Shown: positions 8,698 to 19,360 of the stretch, one piece after another
How the letters are laid out: the number at the start of each line of letters is the position of its first letter
How positions within the stretch are numbered: position 1 is the stretch's first letter
Notes under the pieces: model-generated
What the model was told of the DNA's origin: nothing
Seen by the model: only the letters and a program-made list of their open reading frames with translations
Database searches by the model: none
DNA from: Oceanobacillus damuensis
Lineage (GTDB): Bacteria; Bacillota; Bacilli; Bacillales; Amphibacillaceae
Reading direction: 5' to 3'
DNA: 64,000 bases
NCBI RefSeq assembly: GCF_001618145.1
Contig: NZ_KV392043.1
Location: 1-64,000 of the forward strand
Position numbers and translations under genes: made by a program

Positions 8698-9693
8698 ATG
8701 AAAAGGAAAAGTTTTTGGGGCATACTATCTCTATTATTGATCTCATTGTTATTTACCGCTTGTGCAAATGATGCAGACAATGAATCAGTTGCTGTGGAAA
8801 ATGAACAGGAAATTCCAGCAGAAGATGTAAAAGAAGAAAAAGATGTACCTGCCGATGAGAAATTAGTTGCAGCCATTGAAGAGAATATGGAGGCACTGGT
8901 AACCGGAGATTATGAAAAATATAGGGATACAGTACATAAGGAATCTCCGTTATATGATTTGACAGGAGAAACAATTGACCAGTTATCCGATTATCAGCTG
9001 GATATGAAGCTTACAGATGTTTTTGTAGATGAAAAAACAGAAGAAGAGGCAACGGTATCTTTTACACAGACAACAATGAAAGTGGAAGGGCCAGCGTTCC
9101 AAAACAATGAAACTGCAGGTGTACATCTATTAAAGCCGGAAAACGGTGAATGGAAAATCTTTCACACGGAAGCAACTGAAGTCATCGCTCTAGATGTGGA
9201 TGGGAATGTAATGGAGAATGTATTCCCTGAAGAAGCCACAATAGAAGGTTCCTATGCAGCCGCAATTACTAACCTGGAAGTGCCTTTTGAAAGCGATGAT
9301 TGGCAGCTGGCAAATTATCAGGAGGTAGAAGGGGAAGCAATAGCAGAATCTCTTCCAGCTGGAGAGGACTTCAGCAATTTCACCGAAATGGTAACCATTC
9401 ACTATTACCTTGATGGCAATGAACGGATCGGTACGGAAAACTTTATTTCCATGATGGAGACTAACCTTTCGGAGATGACAACAGGTAACTTCATCTTTGA
9501 AACGCTGGAACATTCGCAGGAAGAAGGCTCTTTCCAATTTTCCCTTGCAGGGGATGAAGTGCAGCAGGATCAGGAAGAGGTCGCAACGGTTTTCATACAA
9601 GATAATGACTTGTTTGCCGTACGTTATACGGCGTTGGGGAGAACAATAGAAAATAAAGAAGAATGGCATGAAAAACTGGACAGTATAAATTAA
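8698..9693 (+). CDS. Predicted lipoprotein of unknown function
   Basis: The first 22 residues form a lipoprotein signal with lipobox LFTAC, so the mature protein should be anchored outside the membrane. An acidic linker (to about residue 55) is followed by a segment containing MEALVTGDYEKYRDTVHKES and a beta-rich stretch ending in GEWKIFHTE, suggestive of an NTF2/SnoaL-like fold. A second half of similar size follows without a motif I recognise. A GGGGGA ribosome site precedes the ATG. It stands alone between rex and a bidirectional terminator. Confidence 0.7.
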   Translation: MKRKSFWGILSLLLISLLFTACANDADNESVAVENEQEIPAEDVKEEKDVPADEKLVAAIEENMEALVTGDYEKYRDTVHKESPLYDLTGETIDQLSDYQLDMKLTDVFVDEKTEEEATVSFTQTTMKVEGPAFQNNETAGVHLLKPENGEWKIFHTEATEVIALDVDGNVMENVFPEEATIEGSYAAAITNLEVPFESDDWQLANYQEVEGEAIAESLPAGEDFSNFTEMVTIHYYLDGNERIGTENFISMMETNLSEMTTGNFIFETLEHSQEEGSFQFSLAGDEVQQDQEEVATVFIQDNDLFAVRYTALGRTIENKEEWHEKLDSIN

Positions 9694-9697
9694 AAGG

Positions 9698-9733
9698 AAA
9701 AAGGAGCAGAACGTGAAAATTCTACTCCTTTTT
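9698..9733. terminator. Bidirectional terminator
   Basis: AAAAAGGAG (9698-9706) pairs with CTCCTTTTT (9725-9733), extended by AGA/TCT inside the loop. It follows the lipoprotein gene and also overlaps the 3' end of the convergent ydiK-like gene. Confidence 0.7.
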
Positions 9734-9919
9734 CTTTTTGATTCGAAAATACTGTGATAGCAGTTTGAGGACTAACCAGAAATCCATTGCTGCAACTGCA
9801 GCGAAAATAAGTGTAACGGGATTCCAGACAGTATCGACTTTACTCTGGATTCCAATGTAAATAAACGCCACTCCCATGATGGAATACACGATAGCCTTTA
9901 TTAAAATTGATTTCCCCAT
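9722..9919 (-). CDS. ydiK: YdiK-like small membrane protein (DUF4305)
   Basis: A 65-residue protein with two hydrophobic segments (about 8-26 and 32-54) and a Lys-rich end RIKKKKE. The pattern YSIMGVAFIYIGIQS then TVWNP matches the DUF4305/YdiK family. It lies three bases after ydiL, the same neighbour as in B. subtilis. Function is unknown. Confidence 0.75.
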   Translation of the reverse strand: MGKSILIKAIVYSIMGVAFIYIGIQSKVDTVWNPVTLIFAAVAAMDFWLVLKLLSQYFRIKKKKE

Positions 9920-9922
9920 TCA

Positions 9923-10627
9923 TTAACCTCCAATAAAAATCATCTGTAATTGCTCAAGCTGTCTTTGTATTTCTTCGGGAGAAAGGGAATATTGTGCAAG
10001 CACAACCAATGTATTCATACCTGCATGAACGATGATCGGAACAAGAATCCGTTTTGTTTTCACATATAGGAACGCGAATACAAATCCCATCGAAGCATAT
10101 ATTAAGATGTGCTGTGGCTCGCCGTGTATGAGTCCAAAAATAAGGGCAGAGAGCATCCCGGCGAAAAAGAAATTCATTCGCTTGTACAGGGAGCCAAAGA
10201 TAATTTTTCGGAAAATCAGTTCTTCCAATATCGGGGCAATAATTGCCGGGATGATCATGAACAATGGGGCGGCCCTCGTAATATCCATAATCTGCTGGGT
10301 GTTCTCCGATCCGGGATCAATGCCAAGCAATTCCATCTCGATTGTTGCGGCAATACCTTGTGCAAATAAAGCCATAAATACACCGAGTATGGACCAAAGA
10401 ATAACAGATCCTGCTGATGAAGCATCACGGGTGCTTCCCATTTGCATGTCCGGTTTCATTATATAAAGGATGACAATGAGACCAACGATAAAGCTGAAGA
10501 TCGTCCAATAAACGACAGCGTCAAAAGGTGATATTGGGAATAAATTTAAAAGCAAAGGTGCACCTAGAATTCCCGAGAATTGAACTATTATATAAGTAAG
10601 GATTACATACCAGTATCTTTTAGCCAA
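9923..10627 (-). CDS. ydiL: CPBP family intramembrane metalloprotease, YdiL type
   Basis: The family (CAAX protease/bacteriocin-processing) cleaves or processes substrates within the membrane. Eight or so hydrophobic segments are visible. The catalytic motifs are all present: EELIFRKIIFG (EExxxR), FGLIHGEP (FxxxH) and PIIVHAGMNT (HxxxN). It is 234 residues, normal for YdiL. It forms a two-gene operon with ydiK and is divergent from groES. The substrate cannot be told from sequence. Confidence 0.85.
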   Translation of the reverse strand: MAKRYWYVILTYIIVQFSGILGAPLLLNLFPISPFDAVVYWTIFSFIVGLIVILYIMKPDMQMGSTRDASSAGSVILWSILGVFMALFAQGIAATIEMELLGIDPGSENTQQIMDITRAAPLFMIIPAIIAPILEELIFRKIIFGSLYKRMNFFFAGMLSALIFGLIHGEPQHILIYASMGFVFAFLYVKTKRILVPIIVHAGMNTLVVLAQYSLSPEEIQRQLEQLQMIFIGG

Positions 10628-10779
10628 ATTAAAACGTCTCCTTCTAAATGCAAATCATTTTACTCATAGTAACCATTTTAACATAACTTGGATAAGTAAC
10701 TATAATAGAATGGCGGAGGTTTCAATCTTTTCCTCTGCCTGATTGTATAAAAAAAGTGGAAAAATAAAACATACATTGC

Positions 10780-10808
10780 TTGCATTTTTAGGAGTGATTA
10801 ATTATTAT
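10780..10808 (+). promoter_or_regulatory. groESL promoter
   Basis: TTGCAT (10780-10785) and TATTAT (10803-10808) lie 17 bases apart, and the CIRCE operator starts 12 bases later, around +1. This is the standard HrcA-controlled layout. Confidence 0.6.
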
Positions 10809-10820
10809 ATTAATTAGGAG

Positions 10821-10847
10821 TTAGCACTCACCATGTGAGAGTGCTAA
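10821..10847 (+). promoter_or_regulatory. CIRCE operator for HrcA
   Basis: A perfect CIRCE element: TTAGCACTC (10821-10829), nine-base spacer, GAGTGCTAA (10839-10847). HrcA binds this site to repress class I heat-shock genes. It lies 38 bases before the groES start. Confidence 0.97.
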
Positions 10848-10861
10848 TAAAATAAAAATGA

Positions 10862-11170
<309 letters not shown>

Positions 11171-11212
11171 TTAAGACACAATATAACTACTTATAAAAAT
11201 AAATACTTATGA

Positions 11213-12871
<1,659 letters not shown>

Positions 12872-12949
12872 GTTGTCCCTAGAAACCTTGATATATAAGG
12901 GTTATGTGTAAGAAAAAGGTCATTTGGCTAACATTTGGTGCATTATTGT

Positions 12950-12991
12950 AGGCTTCTCATCAGTTGACCAAACTTTTGAGAAGCCTCTTTT
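12950..12991 (+). terminator. Terminator of groESL
   Basis: AGGCTTCTCA (12950-12959) pairs with TGAGAAGCCT (12977-12986), followed by CTTTTT. The hairpin overlaps the last codons and original stop of the integrase pseudogene on the minus strand. A diverged copy of this hairpin and the adjoining bases is found at 44341-44400. Confidence 0.85.
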
Positions 12992-14146
12992 TCAATTCTT
13001 TTGTTACATGTAAGTAAATATTTCTGGTGGTTTTATCTTCTGTATGACCTAATCTATCCATTATTTATTCTAGACCAACTCTTGCTTCTGCAAGTAAGGA
13101 AGTATGAGTATGTCTTAACGAGTGGGGCGTGAATTCTTGATTTAACCCAGCTATTTTTAATAACCGTTTCATTCTCATTTCTACCGTTTTAATTAAAATG
13201 GGATATCCAGGATACTGGCTCGTCTTTGCAAAGATAAAATCCTTATCATAGTATGAATCCCCAATTTCCATTTTAACGTTATCTTGCATCTCTTTGTGTT
13301 TTTTTAACGCGTTAATTACTATATCTTCGATGATGATTTTTCTTACCGAACCTTTTGTTTTAGGAGGTACTAAATGGTATTTAACCGTATTGTTAGAAGG
13401 GTTATAGTATGTTTTTATAATTCTTATGGTATTTTCTTTAAAATTGATGTCATTCCATTTGAGAGATACTAGTTCGCCTACTCGCATCCCTGTATAAGAT
13501 AGTGTCAAAAAGGCCAAAAAGTCCATTTCTAGCCCTTTATTAACAGCAGTTTCTAAGAATAATGCCAGTTCATCTTTCTCCAAATACCTCGGAACCTCCG
13601 GCATTTCTAATTCCTCAATGGTTTTCTTTGCCTTTTTTATAACAGCGAATTCCGTTGGATCTCTTTTAATGATTTCCATCTCGACGGCTTTTCTAAAAAT
13701 CATCCTACCAGTTCGATGAATTCCATCTAAGGTGTTATCAGCGTATCATTAAGAGCATCTTGATACTGCTTTAAAGTAATGTCCTTTAGTTTTAAGTATG
13801 CAAAATAAGGCATTAATTTATCTGTTTCATGTTTTCTTACTCGAACGGTACCAGGTTTGACATCCCGACTCTGACTATAGATTGTAAGCCATTGCAATGC
13901 AAAATCTTTAAATAAAGTACTTTTTTCCTCAATGTATGTTCCTTGATTTAATTCATAAAGTAATGCGTTTGCAGCTCTTTCTGCTTCTTCCCTTGTTTTA
14001 AATCCACTTCTTTGTTTTTGTTTTCTTCTGCCTGTTTTTGGATTGGGACCAAGATTTATAGTAAAAGCCCATTTAGAACCACAAACACATCTTTTTTTCT
14101 TACAAGTACATCTTCTTCTATAAAATGATCCTTTCATCAAATGCAT
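12960..14146 (-). pseudogene. Broken phage-type tyrosine recombinase (integrase)
   Basis: The N-terminal piece (14146-13727; ATG at 14137 is better spaced from AGGAG) has a Cys/Lys-rich start, the arm-type AP2-like domain SGFKTREEAERAANALL and the SAM-like core domain. At about 13740 the frame breaks: ALNDTLITP then stop. The next frame resumes with DNTLDGIHRTGRMIFRKAV, showing that a short stretch was lost. The catalytic domain (to 13065) has TGMRVGEL and HSLRHTHTSLLAEA. It stops at TAA after VGLE where CAA (Gln) is expected. The same frame then reads IMDRLGHTEDKTTRNIYLHV, including the Tyr region, to a TGA at 12960. The gene has at least two lesions and should be inactive. Confidence 0.9.
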
Positions 14147-14149
14147 CTC

Positions 14150-15067
14150 CTAAATCTTATTGAAATTCTTTGGTCGTTTTTCATGAAAACTTATATCTTT
14201 AATTTCTGTAACCTTTATAATCCTTTTCATTATCAAAATTAAATTTCTAGGATATAAGGGGGTACCAGATTCTGTACAAAATACCAAATTTTGATCTTGA
14301 TATGTTTTTCTTATTTGTCTTTTTAATTCTGCCTTCTTCTCTTTATGAATAAGTAATTCTTTTTCCACTAAGTTTGAAATGGGTATCTTTCTACTCGCAT
14401 TTTTAGTTTTAGGAGTTGAAAATACTTTTTTGAAACATATGAAAAAGAGAACGATTCACTTGAAGATATTTGTCATTGAAGTTAATATCGCTCCATTTTA
14501 ACCCTAGGATTTCTCCCTCACGCAGTCCTGTGTAAATAGCTAGGAGGAATGCTAAGTAATGTTTTTCATTCCTATAAGCTTTAAAAAAACGACTAATTTC
14601 ATCAAACGACCATATTTTCATTTGTTCCTGTTTTACACTCGGTGGGTTAGAAGTGGTAACAGGTTGACAGGTATTTCATTCCATCTAACAGCTTGTTCAA
14701 AAAACTGATGCAACATCTGATGTATTTTTATATATAGCTAGTACTATACCCTTTTTCAAGTTTCATGTTATAAAGGTTATCTATATCATCAGTAGTGATT
14801 TTGATACCACTTTATTAGAAAAAGGGTTTTCTTCAATTAAATGCTTTTTGAGGATGTATTCTCTGTTAGCTATAGTTGTCTCCTTGATACTCTTCCGGTA
14901 GTGAGAAGCAAACCAAAACTCAATAAATGTAGAAAAAATTTTCTTACTTGGTTCAATATATCGGTTTTCATCCATTTCTAATATTACCTTTCTTAGCGCA
15001 GCCTCAGCATCTTTTTCTTTAAAATCCTCCCACTTTTTTGCTTCCTTTTACCAGTTCCTAGATCTTT
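14150..15067 (-). pseudogene. Second, more decayed tyrosine recombinase
   Basis: Four pieces in different frames read like one integrase. They are GKRKQKKW...DAEAALRKVILEMDENRYIEPSKK (about 15060-14940), a core-binding piece with SIKETTIANREYILKKHL (14900-14781), SFDEISRFFKAYRNEKHYLAF with YTGLREGEILGLKWSDI (14621-14430), and LVFCTESGTPLYPRNL (14280-14220). No catalytic C-terminal Arg-His-Tyr region follows intact. It lies directly upstream of the other broken integrase on the same strand. It is a remnant of an independent insertion or of an older island, and codes for no full protein. Confidence 0.8.
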
Positions 15068-15364
15068 TAAGTAAAATGTTCAATCGTTCAAGATGAACAC
15101 TGTTCAAAACATAAATATGCAGTAATACCAGTCATTAGACCTCACACAAGAGGGATTTTTAATTAATTGTCAAAGGTAATTAGTGAGTAATAGTTAACAA
15201 AATAAAAAATAAATGCAACACAGAGCCTATAGCTTAACCAAGGGAAGCAACAAATCGTAAGTTAATTGATGGTAAAGGAGAACTGATGATAGGAGCTTTT
15301 CTTTGTACAAATTAAGTAATCAATTAATATCTAAAAAATTAAAACAATAATAAGATACTGAATG
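15068..15364. other. Spacer between integrase remnants and catabolic cluster
   Basis: About 300 AT-rich bases. I see no open frame of gene quality, RNA gene or clear inverted repeat. The left part may hold the unrecognisable N-terminal end of the second integrase. The right end runs into the promoter of the MaoC-like gene. Confidence 0.5.
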
Positions 15365-15393
15365 TTGACAAAAGATAGAAATTATAATATTAT
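15365..15393 (+). promoter_or_regulatory. Promoter of the maoC-like/CoA-transferase operon
   Basis: A perfect TTGACA (15365-15370), 17-base spacer and TATTAT (15388-15393). The LacI-type operator sequence begins about 18 bases further on, a repressible arrangement. Confidence 0.7.
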
Positions 15394-15410
15394 TCTGAAT
15401 AAGCAATAAA

Positions 15411-15431
15411 AACGATTCAATGAACCGTTCA
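15411..15431 (+). promoter_or_regulatory. Candidate LacI-family operator (site 1)
   Basis: The bases 15411-15421 (AACGATTCAAT) are the exact reverse complement of ATTGAATCGTT at 25491-25501 in front of the DapA-family gene. They abut the palindrome TGAACCGTTCA (15421-15431). The site lies just downstream of a strong promoter. The LacI-family regulator encoded at 31.5 kb is the obvious candidate to bind it. Binding is inferred. Confidence 0.55.
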
Positions 15432-15533
15432 AAAAAAGATAGGAGGTCATTATTTTGATAATCTGAAATAAAAAAAACAAATAATGAAGTTTTCTAAAAA
15501 CATTATTAATACTATTGTAAGGGGGTTGGTTGC

Positions 15534-16484
15534 TTGCTATTTGAAAAAATTGGTGAAAAAGTAGCTTCTCTTGATAATATTCATATTCCTGAGAAATTTG
15601 GTCCTATTAAGCGTTTAGTTGATGAGCATAAGGTGAAAACATATGCTTTTACACAGGATTATTATCACTCATGGACATTTGGTAAATCACCCTTTGGGAG
15701 GAGGACAGCTCAAGCTGGAATTTTATTAAATGATCTAGCAGCACTTTATTATTTAAACTATGATCCCAACACTAACAGAGGACTTCATACAGAAGAAGAG
15801 ATATGGTTTCATAATCCCGTGTTTGTAAACGAAGAAGTTACTCTCTCGGCAGAATATGTAGAAAAATATAATAAAAATAATAAAGGTTACGTGGTTATGG
15901 AAGCAGAGGCAAAAGGTGAAGATGGCAGGAAGATAATTACCCGACGTGGAACAGAGATATTTGGGGATGAAACCGGATTGGAGTCAAAGGGAGCTAAAAA
16001 GGAAAAGAAAAATGCTATAGATAAAAAAAATATCGTAACTGGTGAATATGATAAAAGTCTCGAACCAATAGAAAAAGCGAATGGCGAGATTCGAATCGGC
16101 CGATCATTATTTCCTGTAAAGAAGCAAATCACACCTGAACAAGCAGCTGTTTATTCTTTTGTGGGTGATTATCTTGAGAATATTCATAATAACTTAAATT
16201 ACGCTCGAAAATCAGATTTAGATTTTCCTATAGTTCAAGCCTTACAACAAGTTGGCTATTTAATAGAAATGTTAGTGGATTTCTTTGAATGTAATTGGTT
16301 TAGTACTGGGTGGATGAAGGTTAAATTTATCCGTCCGGTAAGAACGGATGAAAGTGTGTTGGTCCGTGGTGTTATAAAGGATATTATTAATAACGGTGAT
16401 ACCAAAACAATTAAGTTGGAGGTTTGGACAGAGAATAATAAGGGTGAACTGACAACTGTTGGATGGGCAAGTGCTAAGATATAA
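15534..16484 (+). CDS. MaoC-like double hot-dog hydratase
   Basis: MaoC-type enzymes hydrate 2-enoyl-CoA thioesters to (R)-3-hydroxyacyl-CoA. Two hot-dog domains can be made out. The first (about 30-150) contains WFHNPVFVNEEVTLSAEYVEKY. The second (about 200-310) contains YSFVGDYLENIHNNLNYA, the counterpart of the catalytic GD-x-N-P-I-H-x-D motif with one extra residue, then PIVQALQQVGYL. The start is TTG at 15534, eight bases after AGGGGG. The 316-residue length resembles double-domain hydratases such as mesaconyl- or itaconyl-CoA hydratases. The exact substrate is unknown. It forms an operon with the class III CoA-transferase, a logical activation-hydration pair. Confidence 0.75.
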   Translation: MLFEKIGEKVASLDNIHIPEKFGPIKRLVDEHKVKTYAFTQDYYHSWTFGKSPFGRRTAQAGILLNDLAALYYLNYDPNTNRGLHTEEEIWFHNPVFVNEEVTLSAEYVEKYNKNNKGYVVMEAEAKGEDGRKIITRRGTEIFGDETGLESKGAKKEKKNAIDKKNIVTGEYDKSLEPIEKANGEIRIGRSLFPVKKQITPEQAAVYSFVGDYLENIHNNLNYARKSDLDFPIVQALQQVGYLIEMLVDFFECNWFSTGWMKVKFIRPVRTDESVLVRGVIKDIINNGDTKTIKLEVWTENNKGELTTVGWASAKI

Positions 16485-16565
16485 AAGTTAATAGATAGTG
16501 ACTTTGTTTAAAAGGCTACACTTAAGTATATTATTTTATCTACTTTTTTGATAAAAGGAGGAACT

Positions 16566-17753
16566 ATGTTGAATGGGGCTCTAAATGGAATTAAAGTAGT
16601 TGATTTATCTAGACTTATTGCTGGTCCTTATTGTGGTATGTTACTTGCGGATATGGGGGCTGAAGTCATTAAGGTAGAAAAATTAACTGGTGAAGATACT
16701 AGACATGTACCACCGCTTGTAGAGCAAGACAGTCTTTATACTGTTGCTTTAAACCGAAATAAAAGAGCAATTACCTTAGACTTCCGTCACCAAAAATCAA
16801 AGGATGTTTTAACAAGGCTCTTTAAGTGGGCGGATATTATTATAGAGAATTTTCGTCCTGGTACGCTTGAAAAAATGGGGTTTAAAACTGATCAAATTCA
16901 TGAAATTAATTCTAGTGCGATAATTGTACGTTGTTCTGGTTTTGGGCAGACTGGTCCGCTAAAGCACCGTCCTGGTTTTGATCCTATTGCTCAGGCTATG
17001 AGTGGGTTGATGAATATGACTGGAAGAAGTGAAGACCCACCATTATTATCTGGTACATCAATTATTGACTATTCTACGGGAATGCATGCAGCGATTGGAG
17101 CACTTTCCGCACTCCATCACAGAAATAGAACAAATAGGGGACAAGTAATAGATGTGTCATTATATGAGAGTGCTGTATCAATGCTTGTAAGTGCTATACC
17201 TAACTATCATTTGAATCAAAGTATACCAAAACGAACAGGGAACCAGGATAGATATTCAGCTCCAGCAAACACATATCAGACTAAAGATGGCTGGATTTAC
17301 CTAAATGCTTTTAATGATAGACTTTGGTTGAAATTATGTAAAGCGATGCAAATGGAAGATTTGGCAACAGATGAGAGATATGAAAATGTGAGTCTTCGTG
17401 TACAAAATGTGAATGAAATTGATGATATAATTCAGCAATGGTTAGCAGAGTACAATCGTGAAGAGGCCGCTGAATTGTTAGATAAGTACGGTATACCATG
17501 CGGCCCAGTACAGAGTGTGGGAGATTTATTGAGTGATGAGCATTTGAGGGAGAGAGAGCAAATTATTAATGTAAATCACCCAACTGTAGGGGAGATTCCT
17601 GTGAGCGGAATTACTATAAAATTATCAGATACCCCTGGAAAAATTCGTTATGACCCTCCATTAATTGGTCAACATAATCAAGAAGTTTATTTAAATGAGC
17701 TTGGTTTTGAAGAAGAGGAGTTTAATAAACTAAAAGAAGATGGTGTTATTTAA
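16566..17753 (+). CDS. Class III (CaiB/BaiF) CoA-transferase
   Basis: Class III enzymes move CoA between carboxylic acids through an aspartyl intermediate. The 395-residue product begins LNGIKVVDLSRLIAGPYCGMLLADMGAEVIKVE, the family hallmark, and shows IIENFRPGTLEKMG and CSGFGQTGPLKHRPGFDPIAQA. The catalytic Asp would be in the segment GRSEDPP...IIDYSTGMHA. GGAGG precedes the ATG at 16566. It likely activates the acid hydrated by the MaoC-like enzyme 80 bases upstream. Substrate unknown. Confidence 0.88.
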   Translation: MLNGALNGIKVVDLSRLIAGPYCGMLLADMGAEVIKVEKLTGEDTRHVPPLVEQDSLYTVALNRNKRAITLDFRHQKSKDVLTRLFKWADIIIENFRPGTLEKMGFKTDQIHEINSSAIIVRCSGFGQTGPLKHRPGFDPIAQAMSGLMNMTGRSEDPPLLSGTSIIDYSTGMHAAIGALSALHHRNRTNRGQVIDVSLYESAVSMLVSAIPNYHLNQSIPKRTGNQDRYSAPANTYQTKDGWIYLNAFNDRLWLKLCKAMQMEDLATDERYENVSLRVQNVNEIDDIIQQWLAEYNREEAAELLDKYGIPCGPVQSVGDLLSDEHLREREQIINVNHPTVGEIPVSGITIKLSDTPGKIRYDPPLIGQHNQEVYLNELGFEEEEFNKLKEDGVI

Positions 17754-17867
17754 AGTTATTTTTTATAGCTTATTGTTACTAAACGGCTATTTATAATATA
17801 ACAATTAAACTAGAATGGTAAGGTTTTTGCAATCTTTATACAAAGCTTCATATTTTTTTAGATTAAA

Positions 17868-17883
17868 ATGGAAACGCATTCAT
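17868..17883 (+). promoter_or_regulatory. Catabolite-responsive element (cre) for CcpA
   Basis: ATGGAAACGCATTCAT fits the cre consensus WTGNAARCGNWWWCA at every position. It lies 65 bases before the ceramidase-like gene and just after a TTGCAA...TATTTT promoter-like pair (17827-17856). CcpA bound there would block transcription when preferred sugars are present. Binding is inferred. Confidence 0.7.
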
Positions 17884-17947
17884 GTGTTGAGAGCTAAAAG
17901 ATAGCAGACATAAATGGAAGTATACTTAATGAAGGGAATGGATTTTA

Positions 17948-19306
17948 ATGACAAAGTGGAAATCAGGTTTTTACTCGGAGAAATTCACACCGAAACTTGA
18001 ACTTGGTTTGGAGATGGCGGGTTATACAGAACAACGGACTGCAGATAGTGTTTTAGATGATTTATTTATTTCAGCAGTTGTTCTTCAGGAATCAAAGAAC
18101 CTAGTTGCTTTTGTTGGAGTTGATGTATTAGCCGTTACTGGTGAGTCTGTTCGAAATGTTAGGACATTAGTTGAACAGCAAACAGGCATCCCGGGACCTA
18201 ATATCATGATTGCGGCATCGCATTCGCATACAGCACCGACAACTGTTGAAATATTTAATACGGTTCCCGACTTTAATTGGTTGAAAGATTGGGAAGCACA
18301 AATTGCCAATACTATTATAGAAGCTTATAACCGATTAAAGCCTGCTAATGTTTCTGTAGGGGAAGGATCAGATGATTCGTTTATGTTTAATAGACGTCTT
18401 TTGAACTCAGATAATCAAGTAGAAATGACTATTGATCAAAAACACGGAAAAACAGATTTGACCCCTGAAGGACCAATTGATCCGTCCGTTAACGTTGTAA
18501 GAATTGATGATGAAAATGGAAAACCAGTTTCTGTAATTGTAAACTATGGGAATCATTTGGATATCCCAACAGGAAGGCGATATTCTGCAGACTACCCTGG
18601 TGTTATGACAAAGACTATACAAAAACTACTAGGGGAAGATGTAGGAGTAGTATTTCTAAATGGAGCTTGTGGAGATATTCAACATTTAAACTATTTCAAT
18701 TCTGATGATATAAGCACGCGTGGAAGATATTGGGATAGTAAAGGTGAAGAAAAGATGAATAAATACGGAACTGTTCTGGGATGTGAGGTAGTAAAAACTG
18801 CTCTTACAATGAATGATCGTTTACGTGGTGGGTCATTAGTTAGTTATAGCAAGAAGATATCTGTTCCAATCCGAAAAGTCGATGAAGAAACTTTGGCATG
18901 GGCTAATGAAACTATGAACAATCCTAATTCAACTTACCGAGAAAAAACCCTAGCAAAAGAAGCTTTACAAGTTTATTCCTTAGAGGGAACAAATGTAGAG
19001 ATGGAAATACATGCAATTTCCATTGGGGATTCTGCAATTTTAGCAATACCAGCCGAAGTATTTGTGGAAATTGGGTTGCAGATTAAGGAACAATCTCCTT
19101 TTAACAATACGATGATTTCTGAACTAAGTAACGACTGGGTTGGGTATTTACCTACTGAACGTGCTTTTGAACATGGAGGCTATGAAACCAGAGTTGCACG
19201 CTCAAGTAAGTTAACTGAATCTGCAGACAAGATAGTTATTGAAGCTTCATTAAAACTACTACAAGAACTAAAGGAATTAGCTGCAGACAAAGTAGCAAAT
19301 AAATAA
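17948..19306 (+). CDS. Neutral ceramidase-like amidohydrolase
   Basis: The product resembles the N-terminal catalytic domain of neutral/alkaline ceramidases, zinc enzymes that hydrolyse amide-linked acyl chains. Seen are the zinc-binding ASHSHTAPT (residue ~94), NYGNHLDIPTG and SADYPGVM, and the NGACGDIQ motif that corresponds to the oxyanion/Ser region. There is no signal peptide and no C-terminal Ig-like domain, and the length is 452 against about 640 for true secreted ceramidases. It is therefore probably a cytoplasmic relative acting on a small imported amide or ester. A cre site precedes it and the TRAP genes follow. Actual substrate unknown. Confidence 0.75.
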   Translation: MTKWKSGFYSEKFTPKLELGLEMAGYTEQRTADSVLDDLFISAVVLQESKNLVAFVGVDVLAVTGESVRNVRTLVEQQTGIPGPNIMIAASHSHTAPTTVEIFNTVPDFNWLKDWEAQIANTIIEAYNRLKPANVSVGEGSDDSFMFNRRLLNSDNQVEMTIDQKHGKTDLTPEGPIDPSVNVVRIDDENGKPVSVIVNYGNHLDIPTGRRYSADYPGVMTKTIQKLLGEDVGVVFLNGACGDIQHLNYFNSDDISTRGRYWDSKGEEKMNKYGTVLGCEVVKTALTMNDRLRGGSLVSYSKKISVPIRKVDEETLAWANETMNNPNSTYREKTLAKEALQVYSLEGTNVEMEIHAISIGDSAILAIPAEVFVEIGLQIKEQSPFNNTMISELSNDWVGYLPTERAFEHGGYETRVARSSKLTESADKIVIEASLKLLQELKELAADKVANK

Positions 19307-19360
19307 TTTAGTTAAATAGATTATTATTCTATCAAATAAAAAAACTGGGGGTTTTTAAAA

